Positions 23,500-35,378 of a DNA stretch of 64,000 nucleotides are shown here, in pieces (position 1 is the first letter of the stretch; each line of letters opens with the position of its first letter). Origin of the DNA: Sphagnum compactum (Eukaryota; Bryophyta; Sphagnopsida; Sphagnales); NCBI GenBank assembly GCA_965153455.1, contig OZ234496.1, positions 2,480,001-2,544,000 of the forward strand, given 5' to 3'. A program made the position numbers and the translations under genes. Under the pieces are notes generated by a model. It saw only the letters and a list, made by a program, of their open reading frames with translations, searched no databases and was not told the origin of the DNA.

Positions 23500-26400
23500 T
23501 TAGAAGCCACCATATATAACCTGCAATAAAGCAAATATAATAGACGGCACAACAAACACAAAGACCAGTATAGCTGCTCCCATCATCAAACAACACCGAC
23601 CAACCGCCATTTGTACTGCTCCGGCAGTTGATGGCGCTGTGCCATCCCTCAGGGTTTCATCCGGCCCTTCTTTTTCATCACGCGGGCTTCTTCTACGTCT
23701 TGGGCCAGATGGTCCTGGTGATTCTCGAGTGCGGCTTGTTTCTCCCTTACTAGAGTCGGCTGTAGGCTGTTGCCGTTGCCGTTCGCGCCGTTTCTCAACC
23801 AACCACCTAGCAAATCTGTCCGCCAGCATCCACACAAGGTTGATATTTACTCAACATCAAGAGAGAAAGAAAAAACTGACCTCATGTCTGCCAGCAAGTG
23901 GAACGGTGGGGTGTTTTTTCACATAAAGCAAACTGGCTCCTTGAAGGTTGACATCGACAGATACCAACAAAATTAGTAGGAGGGGGCAAGGCAACAGGCT
24001 GCTGCTTACTTAAAAATCCAAAGATTTTTGTTGTAGACCCCATGGCACAATTATTTCTGAATTGTGCATGTTGCCTGAGACACACCATTTAATTCTCATA
24101 GACTAGTACGCTTAACCTATTGGCTGACATGGTTCCCAAAATACTTGTGACGAGCTCAGAAATGTTCCAAAAAAATTCAGATGTGTTAATGTTCATGCTA
24201 CCTGTGAAGTGCAGCTGCGTTGCTTCCACCATCGGTGATGGCATCAAGCTTCCCAGTAGCAAAGTTGCGTTTGGAGACGGGAAGTTTGAGGAGTTCATTT
24301 GCTGTGTCCTTCAGTTTTTCCAAGTTTTGTTCTGTCGCGTCATCTATTTCCCAGAATTCAGATGTCGGCAAGCAATCGGTCTGTGCAACACAGCTCAACG
24401 GCAAACGCAGCTTAGGAAAAACTAATCCCACAATATAAAGGGATCCACAAACGTATATTCATTAAAGGAGCGGTACCTGGATTCGAAGGTAATGGTGACC
24501 AGATTGATGAGCGTCGAATATCATGGAGGTATAGTACTCTACCATATCTCCACTCGCAGAAAAAAAGCTGCTAAGCAAGGGTAATCCCGAAGGATTTAGC
24601 AGCCACTCTAGAGAACTCCAATGTGGCTTCGCAACGAAGCGCATTGGATGCTGCCCTGTTCCCAGAGACAGCACCAAAACATTTCTGAAATCCTGAGGAA
24701 AACAAAGACACATGACCAGGATATCAAATCTCTGTTAGCACAAAATGGATTTAATGAAGATGTGCAATTGTCATAGACCCCATTTGAAGACATCAAAGTC
24801 CCAAAAAGCCAAGAGGAAGTCTTTGCTCAACGAAGGTTGAAATACAAACCAGAGAATCCATTCAAAACCTTCCCGTGATCGCTCTTCCGCGATTGCTTGT
24901 GCGACTGCCAATAAGGTCTGGCAACACATTATCCGAGAATACCGATGAGCTAGAGAAAATAATTCTAAAGCTTCAAGCTTACCATGTTCTTGTTGCAGAA
25001 GATGATAATGCTGGTATAGAGAAACCAGATAAGCAAATTGCAACGCTGAACAGAAATCCTGAACATGGGATCCAGATCCATGAGGGCACCAGAGAAAAAT
25101 CTATTGATACACAAAGCCCAGGGCCAAGCTGAATATCTCAGATTCTTAAAATCGATGCATTTATATATGAGAGGTGACGAATGACGAATATTCTTAGGTA
25201 GTAAAAATTGAAGAAAATGGGATGAAGAGAAACCAACCGGATCGTTGACAGCTATTCCTCCGTCGATCACGTTGAACTCTTTAATTGGCCTGCCAGATTG
25301 GTTTGGGTCACCTGAAACTTGTTCGTTGAAGCATGCAGCAGGAAAGAATACGGGAACTGCTGTTGTAGCCTGACACGCATCCCTCACAAGTACATTATAA
25401 AGTGGTTTTTTAATATCGACGCTCTGCACCACGATCAGAACCCAAAATCCATCATCATAAGATCACACCAACACCTGAAAACTCTCTCTGGTAGTCTGAA
25501 CAAATTTCTAAACATTCAGGATTCGTCACTTTGCTCACATATGTTAGATGTTATAGGAAAAGGTTCTGTGATATAAGGGACCCAGTATGTATCATCTTCA
25601 TCACTACATGATTACATCTTACAGCCCAAAGATCCTCTTGACAGCAACTTGACGCATCTCGGACTTGGAACATGGTCTTACTAGGAGCAGGCTACCTGCT
25701 TAGCGTGAGAAGGAGAGATATAAGTACCTTTAGGTTAGAGAAGAAGACTGGAACCTCATTCTCGGTGTCAAAAGCTGGGATGATGACAGAGGTGAGAGCT
25801 CGAGACAGACGCGCTTTACCGAATTTCTTTTCCAGCAGAGCCTTCAGGTTATCGGCCCTATATATAGGACCGGCAACTGATGCAACTGCCTCCAAAAACC
25901 GGCCAATACGGCCCTCATCCCTGCGATGACATACCCTCAATTCGCACAGTTGAGAATTCTGCGGTGTACATTAGTGAGAAATTGAGTGAAGGATCAGCAG
26001 TACTCGTTGCCAGGCATATTGCACAGCTTAAAGTTTCTGACCTTCACTGCCTGCTAGGGCAGTGCATACTTGTCGACATGGACAAGATCTTCTAGTAGGC
26101 ATGTAATCAGAGCTGAAATTTGGTGTTCAATTTCTTGCAAGGACTGGAAAATCCCTTATAAGTTACGCATGCTAGACAACCAGGGAACCTAGTTGTCCAC
26201 TTTTCAATGCACACAATTTGTCAAGACGCTCTTAGAAAGCAGTATTAAAATCGTGAGCGTGAAGGTCAAGCTTCATGCTTGCTGACGATAAATGATCAGA
26301 GGCGGGTCTGTGAGATGCTTTACGTAAATATTTCTGGGAAGATCGTGACGGCATCTTTCTCAAAGAACGCTACGACCTCGCTTGCATTGCAAGTAGGAAC

Positions 26401-27337
26401 TTGCTGATCGTCGACTCTGCGGGTGGTGATCATGGCTGTGATGAGACCTCCAGAGCTGGTCCCTGCAATCATATCAAAGTACTCCCATAGATGATGTGTT
26501 TCGTTTGACTCTCCAGCTTTCAGCTGTTCCTTTTCCTATTCCCAACCATGCCAACAACCCGATGTAGCAGACCCCTGTCAGTTTCCGCAAGGATTCAAGC
26601 TTCGCACTAAGTTATGAAACAAAACTAGAATGAAATTGAACACCGGCTGCCAACAAGCATTATCACTTCATTCGAGTGTTTCATCCCACTATTGCAGGCC
26701 TCATAAATTTTAGTTCTGACTTGACGTACCTAGTGGCTGAAGTGCATAATACCAAGCAATAAGTGACCACGCAATGTTTGTCCCCTGGTGGAGACAACAT
26801 TGACCTCCACTATGCACAACAAAGTCGACTAGTATATTCGCTTCACCATGCAATATAGCTAAATTGCATGCAAACCATGGAATTGGAACCCAAAACTGCT
26901 TGTCTGCTAGCTCTATCACCTGGAACCATTATCCTGCTAGAAACACGCATGCTACTGCCTGACACAGATGACGTGAAAATACTCTGATGAATGTTAGAGT
27001 TTAACTATTTTCAAGGACTTGGCAATACTTGTGCAGCTAAATGGAGCTCTGTCAAGTAGGATCGATGTCACAGGGATGAGAATCCTGAGGTCAGAGCAGA
27101 CTCAACATACTGGAATTGCCAGTTGTTTGGATGTGTGGGATGGGTGAAAAATCTACATTTCTGAGCTGGATGGGCGCCAAAATTGTTTACCTCTAAAGCT
27201 AGATAACGTTCAAGCTCTTGGAGAATTCTGGCAGGGATAATACCGCGAACCCCACCTCCATCAATGCTGAGGATTGTCAGACGCTTTCCTGTCTTCCCAT
27301 TGGTCTCATTGGGATTCAAGTTCTCATCAAACGCCAT
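23500..27337 (-). CDS. Patatin-like phospholipase/lipid acyl hydrolase, 8 exons, with C-terminal membrane segment
   Basis: Hydrolyses acyl ester bonds of membrane lipids in this family, using a Ser-Asp dyad. Exons: 27337-27191, 26535-26324, 25920-25728, 25423-25238, 24917-24846, 24692-24477, 24380-24202, 23815-23500. All phases agree, 506 residues. The oxyanion motif DGGGVRG is at 26-32, the nucleophile elbow GTSSGG at 74-79 (Ser76) and the catalytic Asp in VIDGG at about 238. Also visible: ATTAVPVFFPA, TLLAVAQAIAEER, LVLSLGTGQ, and the end-of-domain RFARWLVEKRRERQ. Most plant patatin-like proteins end near that last motif. Here about 75 residues follow: a Ser/Pro/Arg-rich linker, then hydrophobic GAAILVFVFVVPSIIFALL close to the C terminus, suggesting a tail anchor. 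The start 27337 is the first ATG. Exon 2 could begin 12 nt later (26523), also in phase. An element end lies about 340 bp upstream. Confidence 0.88.
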
Positions 27338-27676
27338 TGCCAGACGAGTTTGCACCTTGGTTTGAACGTGAGAGATCGGGGAGAGATCTAGAAATGAAGG
27401 ACAAGGTTAAGAAGTGTTGGGCAAGTTTGTACGACGGCCGAAAGAGCATGTAAGGTACGAAACTCAACCAAAAAAAAAAAAACAATTTGCTTCTTCTGTA
27501 CTGGAGCAAAAAGGGAGAAATGTAAAGAACCCCAGCTGCTCTACGCAGGAGGAACGCTCCCAAAGCAGTGAGGTTGATTAACGAAACCCAGCTTGTCCTG
27601 CAAAGCTGCTGATGAACAAAAAGAATAACAGACTGAAGTTGGTCATCGAAGAAGGCAAAGATCATCAAAACCCTGC
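27338..27676 (-). other. Presumed promoter/leader of the patatin-like gene
   Basis: Sequence between the start codon and the terminal-repeat element at 27677. Any core promoter should lie here or inside the element. No clear TATA box was identified. Confidence 0.35.
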
Positions 27677-28438
27677 AAAGCTTTATTGGCCCTGCCTTGT
27701 AAGGCAGGGGTATTGTCTTGAGAATCATTATAGAGTATAGCAGCTTCAAGGGATTTTGCCCCCTAGAAACTAGGTGAGATGATTCATCCTAATTTGATTG
27801 TAAAAATATTCACATTCATCTTTTGACAGTTTGTTCTCTGTGCCACCTCCTCAAATGTGCACTCAACCCCAAGTGACTTTGTCACCAATCCATAACTCAC
27901 AAAACTAAATATGAAACTACTTTCTCCAACAATGGTTATGGCACCCATAAAAAAAATACATGTATTTTTTTAAAAATGTGACAATGTGATTGAAAGCATT
28001 CAAATGCACATGTCACAATGAGTCCTTTTTTTTTTTTTCGGTTTGAAATTTTGCACAAATGTGAAAAATAAATATCAAAATGGAATATTTTATCGCTTTT
28101 TTTTTTGACAAAAAAGAAGTCATTAGATTACAAAAAATTGATAACCATGTTGCAACATTTCCCTATTGGTTTAGGTTTGGTAGCAATTTTTTAAAAGGTT
28201 TAGATAGGTTCCTATAACTTGTCATCATTTAATGTGAGATCCCTTTTGGGTTCCTCATAACTAATCTGATGTTAAATTTTTAAAAAAAATTCATGACAAT
28301 TTTTTATTACAACAACATGATTATGTACATTGAAATATTTTTATTTTTTATTTTTCCGTAGCTATGACCAATTTATCATACAATATCAATTGTTGATATT
28401 AAATTAATGTTAGGGCCATTGTGTATAACACACCTTGT
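27677..28438 (+). mobile_element. ~760-bp repeat element, copy A (inverted partner at 34657-35378)
   Basis: It begins TTTATTGGCCCTGCCTTGTA with a near-perfect palindrome CCCTGCCTTGTAAGGCAGGG and ends near AGGGCCATTGTGTATAACAC. Colinear blocks match the reverse complement of 34657-35378, e.g. CCTCCTCAAATGTGCAC, GACTTTGTCACCAATCCATA, GGTTTGAAATTTTGCACAAA and GGTTCCTCATAACTAAT-like text. Short inverted ends (GGCCCTGCC / GGCAGGGCC) suggest a non-autonomous DNA element. The superfamily is not determined. Confidence 0.8.
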
Positions 28439-30340
28439 CTATACGCACACCATAGATTTGAAAAATGTACAAAGGTATTGGAAAGTAAAAAGGAAAATTT
28501 AAAGGACATCAAGTTATCACAAAATAGATGTCAAAATCTTTCCATCTTAACAATCGACCAGCTGTAATAGGTGCAAATTTGATGAATTGTTTTTTATCTT
28601 TATGAATATTATTGGTGACATATTAGGGGTGGCAATACAAAGCTTTGGTGATTAGTATTTAGGGTTGCATTTTGGCAAGAAATAGTTAACCAACAATGAA
28701 AACTTGGCTACATAGCACATTGTTAAAAAGTTTCAAGTCTTCATTAAATCACGTTATGAAGGGATCGAACCTTAGTCATTAAAAACTCTACCCAATGCAA
28801 CATAATGTCTCTTGCAAGCTTGTAAGTTAATATTGTTCTTAAAAAGGAAAGAAAACATATCTAGGAACTTGGAATGGAATGGTCATTAAACCAATGAAAA
28901 TCATGAAAACAAAATGTCAATAATTTTTTAAAAATTATGTTCCATGTTAACATATAATAGTAACAAGTTAGGAAACCAATAAACAACCAAAAACAATGGA
29001 ATCATAATGTGGATAATGAAAACAAAACAACAACACAAAGTTTGTTTGGCATTAAACAACTTGTAATTGAACAGCTTGTAAGCTTCGAAAGATATCGATG
29101 CTTCTTTGATTGTCAAATCCTCCCAACTTCATCATAATGAAAATTGTGCATTGCAAAAAATGATTGCGCAAACATGTGAGAACACAAAGCCAACTTAGTT
29201 GTCAATTAATCAATTTTGATTTTTAATTTTAATGAAATTTAAGTTATTAAATACATGCTCATTTTTCACTAAACCCAACATTTGAATCATGGCAATTTAC
29301 ATTAGTTTCACATACTTTGAGATGATGTGAGATAGGATGGTATAATTAGAAATGATCTTGCACATTTTAGTTAGGGGGTTAATAATATTAGGAGGGCGGG
29401 CAAGGCAGTTTTGGGCATTACTTTTCATTGTAATTTTGAAGGGTGAAAGCATGCTATGGTGGTGCATTGCCAGCAAGAAAATGGATTTTTTTTGGGTACA
29501 TTTTGTACTATTTTGAAGGTAGATTCTCTTTCATTCCATCTAGCATTTTGAAAAACACATAAAATAAAATTTTGACATAAAGCCCCAACAAAACAATTGT
29601 TACCTTTCAAATGATAGTGTTTTTTCAACAAACTTTTATGTATTCACACATTTATGTTTGTTTGAATGAAAAACTTTATCCAAATGCTTTTCATGAAACC
29701 ACATGAGTGGAGCTCTTCATATAGAATTGAGATGGGATAGTGAATTACGTAACATATGATTGAGTATTCCATCAAGTTTGGTAATCATTTGGATGGTTTT
29801 TAAAGTATATTTGCACTTTGCAATATATTGTGACAATTACAATTTTTTCACTAATATATTTTTTAATCATTTAATATCAATTTCAAAATGGGATTTTTTT
29901 GACAATCTTATTCTTTGGGTTTTGAACTACCTTATTCCAAGTACCATTGCAAAAAACCCTTTTAATATTAACTTAGTAGAAGTTCAAAGTCACATAGTTT
30001 CAAAAAACAGTATTTGTGGCAACAATTTTTGACCATCGTAGGGTGCTTTCACCTTAAACATCAATTTTTACACATGTAGGGTAGGTGCACACAAAACCTC
30101 AAGAACCACATGTTCAACAACCTTTCTTTTTTTGGGGTACAAAAAAAGGCTTTAAAAACATTCAAATGGGTGTTGAATGATTCATCACATTTTTCAAAAA
30201 ACCAACAATGAGGATATACGATACCTAATGCTTCATACAATTCAAATTGTGGAAAACATGTGGCTCAACCACTAATTTTGAGGCTACCTCTAAACATTAG
30301 AGTTTGACACTTGCCACAACTACTTGAAAAATGTCCTTAA
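28439..30340. other. AT-rich gene-poor DNA
   Basis: Only short frames and no gene recognised apart from the tRNA-like head at 28.76 kb. Confidence 0.5.
28758..28815 (-). repeat. tRNA-like SINE head (A and B boxes)
   Basis: On the minus strand TTGCATTGGGTAGAG resembles a pol III A box and GGTTCGATCCC is a perfect B box. The spacing is shorter than in a functional tRNA and no cloverleaf could be drawn, so this reads as a tRNA-derived SINE relic. Confidence 0.45.
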
Positions 30341-30359
30341 TCACATAACATTTCACCCC

Positions 30360-31480
30360 CATGTTAAAATCTCAAGCTTGTACCCATATGTTGTTTGTTT
30401 GGCACTCAAATGTTAAGTGATTAACACCACTATTCAAATCTGTAATTTGGATCTCATCTAAATTATCTCATGTTTACCTTCCACAAGATTAAAAAAATAC
30501 AAATGAGTTAGATTTGAAAGTAGTAAAGGGATCAAAAAACATTTCATGTAAATTTTTTACATGGGTCAACAAGTTGATTACTTGCACCAAGTCAATTACA
30601 AAGACATGTGTTTGTGCAAGCTCAATCAAATTCTTCACAATGTTTGAAAGGGGGACAATGCAAGCAAGGCTTAAGAGAATCTCAACATTAGATGTTCCAA
30701 GTTGGAAGTAGTAACTTTGATTGTAATGTTGTTAAGTGGCGTCTTCAACAACAATGGACGGTCTTCTTGTAACATTTATTTGAATGGGCTTAACATAAAA
30801 ATCTAGTGCATCTTGATGTTGTTCAGAAGCTTCAAGCCTTTTGTTTCCATGATCTCCCCTAACTTAATTAATTCTAGATGCCTTTTTGGAGAGCTAGAAA
30901 TGTATACAATGACTACATGATTGTTTGAAAATGATTGACCACAAGCAAAACTAAATGGATTTGCACAACCAGATTTTTTGGTGCACCATGCAATGAACAC
31001 TAGTGATGAATGGAACAAATAGATATTAAAGTTGCGTAATAACACCTATGTAACAACCCTAAAATACACTAACCCCATCAATACCAAAAGACATTAGTTT
31101 TGTTGAAATGAAATCAATGTTTGTTCTACTTCGATTAATGAAAATTGTTTGCATAATCATTGTAGTCAGGTTGGCTACATTAGAACCATCCACTAGATGT
31201 TATAGGGATAGCAACATAGGGACCTTTGTTCAATTTTGAATGGTATATATGCATGGATTGAAAAACATGACTGGTTGTCAATTGAAGTAACTTCATTGTG
31301 ACAAGATAAAACAAACACATTGGCCTTATCCAACGCAAGCTTCATAGCTTGCATGACAATGGAATGGAAAGCTTCAACCATACCCCAACCTACATTATTA
31401 CACTAGTGTTTCTTTGGGCAAATTTGCTTAACCTTAAACAATTCAAGAAGAGAATCGAGACTTCATATTTTCAAAATTTG
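30360..31480 (-). pseudogene. Decayed hAT-family transposase (DUF4371/ZNF862-like)
   Basis: Reading the minus strand across frames gives a run of family blocks: CNNVGWGMVEAFHSIVM, VFVLSCHNEVTSIDNQSCFS, IHAYI, DGSNVANLTTMIMQ, LMSFGIDGVSVF, GCYIGVITQL, SVHCMVH, SPKRHLELIKLGEIMETKG and LKLLNNIK. They are in the order seen in plant hAT transposases of the zinc-finger-BED type. The frame is interrupted by several stop codons and shifts, so it is non-functional. No intact termini could be assigned. Confidence 0.75.
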
Positions 31481-31499
31481 TTATGGGTCTGCCATGAAA

Positions 31500-33660
31500 C
31501 AAGTATAAAATGATAGCAAATTGCACAAACCTTGATTAACAACAAGTTACATAACAAAATCAGGAGGGATTTGAACGAATAGAACCTAGCTTTTTACATG
31601 TGCACACTTCTTATTCTTGTAAAACTCCCCAACATTCACCTTTGACCTAGCAAACATGGCTTTCTTCTTCCCTAAATACTTAAAGTTTGGGGATCAATTT
31701 TTTTTCTCTACCTTCAACTTCTGAACAACTATGCACTTTACTGAATTCACCAAACCATCCCCACTAATGATAAAATTTACCCATAACAATCAAGTTGGCC
31801 AAATATCTTGAAGTTTTCAACCAAGTTTGTATTTTTGCTTTTTCATAATAGGTTTCAACAAATTAGGTTCTCATTTCAAATTTATAATACTTGCATTAAT
31901 TACAATGTTGCTTAATGAATCAACAAATTAGGATCAAAATGTACATGGAGGTCATTCAAAGCTTCAAATGGAGGTGATTCATTAGCAATAGGTTTTTAAG
32001 GCAATGTAAAAAACCTAGAACCAAACAAGGCTTTATACTTGAAATTTGATGGAAGCTTTGTTGGTGCCATGGCACATTAAATTCATTTGAAAAACTTGAC
32101 CAAAAAAAGTTTCATATAAAAAAAACCAAAAAAATAACAAAAAAAATGTATAACCAAGTTTCACTTGAAAAAAAACTAAGAAATGTTTTATAGAATCATG
32201 ATCTAGATTTTGATAATGTTTTACAACTTCCCCATCAAAATTTGATTGCCCACATATCAAGCTTCAATCACCCCCATATTTTTGTATATTTGATTGATTT
32301 GCAAATTACAAGTTCAAAAAACATCCAAAAATCAAGACATATAGCATGAAATTTATTTTACAAGTAGTAAGAAATTGATTTGACATAATCCAAATAACAA
32401 GAAATTGATTCTATAAAGTCCAAACAACAAGAAATTAGTTCAATAGAGTCTAGATGGCAAGAAATTGATTATACAAAATCCAACTAGTAAGAAATTGATT
32501 ACTCATACATTCTTCTCCAAATTGATTATGCATTACAAATTCTAGAATCATAAAAAATGCAAATAATGAAAAAAATCATGAACCTATATCGTGAATTTGT
32601 GACCATGTGTTTGAGTGACAATTCGCAAACCTTGAACACTTTACATGTGGTAAGCCTTGAACATTTCAAGTGTGACAAACCTTGAAGACTTAATGCATGG
32701 CGCACTTGAAGATGTCACAACTTGTAGGTCCATGATTCGTCGAAAACTTTTAAAAGATGTTCAAGCACAATGTCTACTTGAATCGACAAGTTTCAATTCC
32801 TAATCAAAATGACATCTACAAAATTTGGATTAAAAAAATCATACTTGATGATGGAGCTTCTAAGTCTAGGTTCTTAAATCTTGTGAGTTGTAATTTACAA
32901 ATGCATTACAGATAACAAAACGCACTTGAACTTGAATGAATAACAATGTGTAAACAATTTACAAACTACAAGTTGCAAGGTATGATTCGTGAACTCCATT
33001 GTTCATTATTGCACGTTTGCAAGTTGTTGCTCACTTGCACAACTCACATGTTTGGATTTTGGAACAAGCCATCACGATTCCCGATTCGCAAACCGTTGTC
33101 ATCGTAGCCTCTAGTGGCCAACCATTTTTGGTTACAAATTTGCATCTTCCTTGTTAGGTCTACAACCTTGGCATTCTTCAACCGTAAGATGCAAAGCATT
33201 TCATGAATCAAATGGTTGTGATCAATCTGAAATGAAGCCACTAAAAGGCTAGCAACATCGTGCTTTTGGGGATGCACCCTTCAGGTTCATCGCTATATGA
33301 ACAATGTTTTGTCAACAACACTTGTTGATTTTAAGTGATCACACTAGTGATGTCAGTATTTTAAAAATCTTAATATGGCAAAGACCTCTTAAAAAATTTC
33401 CTTTGGGGAGGTTGCTCCCAGATTCTTTAGGTTGCTTTTTGACAAAATTTTGCCAAAAACAAAATCAATGCTTGTAAAGCTCTGGGGGACCCGACTTTAC
33501 TGGATTGGGACCCAGGTTCAGCTCCCCCTTGTGTGCAGGGCTTTACGGTACACCGAAGTTATGGAATATTCTTCAGATTGCACTTCAAGCACTCCAGAAT
33601 CCCTCCAAACAAAGTGCAATATGAAGCATGCAGGTATCGCTTACTCCTCTTTGTCAACAA
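31500..33660. other. Gene-poor AT-rich DNA
   Basis: No domain recognised. AAGAAATTGATT-like phrases recur about every 38 bp between 32368 and 32500, a weak tandem pattern. Confidence 0.45.
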
Positions 33661-33687
33661 CAAAAACCACCCACCCCAGTCGGTGCA

Positions 33688-34442
33688 GTCCAGACCAGTG
33701 TTGTGCGTGTAAATGGTTTGGGACTTACACTCCATGCAAGTGTAAATGTAAAATCACGTAAATTTATTTTATGCCATGTAAAACAGTGTAAGTGTAAAAA
33801 TAAATTTATTTATATAGTTTTATGCAGTCTGATAAAATAACGTAAATGTAAAAAATTATATGTTTATATGATTTTACGTGGCTCTATAAAAACAATGTAA
33901 ATACATAACAATATTAAAAATGTGATTTTTACTTGAGGAGATTCCAAAAAAAAAAAAAAAAACATCAGCATTCATCCAAGGGTGGGGGGACCTCAGTTTT
34001 TGTGGTGAACTGAGTTTCACTCTGTCTCTCCTTTTTCTTAGCGCCTCCATTACTGCTCTACTTGTAAAGCCATTCTAATTAGTCTTGAACCTTGTGCATT
34101 AAATGCTGATTTTCAGCATTTCATTCCCAGATCTAATAAATTTCCTTACTTTATGGATACCCCTGAAAGAAGGATTTGGGGTGAAAGGAGGCCCAAAGAC
34201 AGGGTGACTTTACAAATAATTTTAGTATTTACACTAAAAATGTTTTGGGCCTTGTAAAGTGTATGTGACAAATATTTGCAGTGGCCTTGTGTAAGTGTAA
34301 AAAATATATATATACATTGCAACAGGATAAGTGTAAGTGTAAGAAATTTGGAAGTGTAAGTGTAAATCATTTATACTTACACTGGATTTACATGCTGTAT
34401 ATATGGCTATTGACACTTACACGGCACAACACTGGTTCAGAC
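33688..34442. mobile_element. hAT-type MITE, 739 bp, with 8-bp target duplication
   Basis: Element 33696-34434. The left end CAGTGTTGTGCGTGTAA is inverted at the right end (reverse complement CAGTGTTGTGCCGTGTAA). Flanks GTCCAGAC (33688-33695) and GTTCAGAC (34435-34442) form an 8-bp duplication with one mismatch. The ends begin CAGTG as in hAT elements. The subterminal zones are rich in GTGTAAGTGTAA motifs, the kind of repeated site hAT transposases bind. No coding capacity. Confidence 0.85.
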
Positions 34443-34656
34443 CCCAACTCACCACCCACAGTTCCACCACCGCCCTTTTCTTCTCCACTAAATCCTGCAC
34501 CAAAAGACCAAAAGCAGTAGATGAAGATTAGGAATGCCACAATGCAAAACCCAATTATAAACTTTTGATTTGTTCTACCATCAATCAACTAACTGACCAA
34601 AAACTCCTCCTTAATGGCTTTTGTTCCGGTGTTGTCTTGTTAAGCTAGCAAACGGA

Positions 34657-35378
34657 ACAAGATGTGTTATACCCAATGGCCCTGCCATTAATTTAATATT
34701 GACAATTTATATTTATGATAAATTGGTCATAGGTAGGGGAAAAATAGAATAATAAATCTATTTTAATGTACATCATGTTGTTGTACAAGAAAAAGTTTCA
34801 TGATTTTTTTTTCATTTTTAACATCACATTAGTTATGAGGAACTCAAAAGGGACCTCACCTTAAATGATGACATGTTCTAGGAATCTATTTAAACAGTTA
34901 AATTTTTTTTACCAAACCAAAACCAATAGGAAAATGTGCAACATGGTTTCAATTTTTTGTAAATCTAATGACATTTTTCCAACAAAAAAAGTGATTGAAT
35001 ATTCTCTTTTTGTATTTATTTTTCACATTTGTGCAAAATTTCAAACCAAAAAAAGAAGATTTGTCATGACATGTCTATTTGAATGTTTTCAATCACATTG
35101 TCACATTTTAAAAGAATTACATGAATTTTCACATATGATGGATGCCATACTCATTTTTGAAAAAAGTATTTTCATATTTAGTTTTGTAAGTTATGGATTG
35201 GTGACAAAGTCAGTTGACCTGGGTGCACATTTGAGGAGGTTGTAGAATGAATCTTTTTACAACTAAATTAGGATGAATCATCTCACCTAGTTTCTAGGGG
35301 GCAAAATCCCTTGAAGCTACTGTACTCTATAATGATTCTCAACACAATATCCTTGCCTTACAAGGCAGGGCCAATAAA
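34657..35378 (-). mobile_element. ~720-bp repeat element, copy B (inverted partner at 27677-28438)
   Basis: The outer end reads CCTTGCCTTACAAGGCAGGG then CCAATAAA. The inner end reads GTTATACCCAATGGCCCTGCC-like text. Internal blocks are colinear with copy A on the opposite strand, with an estimated 75-85% identity by eye. An AAT trinucleotide flanks both GGCCC...GGGCC ends, a possible 3-bp duplication. Confidence 0.8.

Noticed and set aside
27327-27749. 140-codon open frame upstream of the patatin start
   Set aside because: It runs from the leader into the repeat element, is out of frame with the conserved start, and has no recognisable domain.
28758-28815. Functional tRNA gene
   Set aside because: A and B boxes are too close and no acceptor or anticodon stems can be paired.
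27677-35378. Single large transposon with ~740-bp terminal inverted repeats (Mutator-like)
   Set aside because: No direct target duplication was found outside the outer ends, and each arm has its own inverted ends (GGCCCTGCC/GGCAGGGCC). Two separate insertions in opposite orientation fit better.
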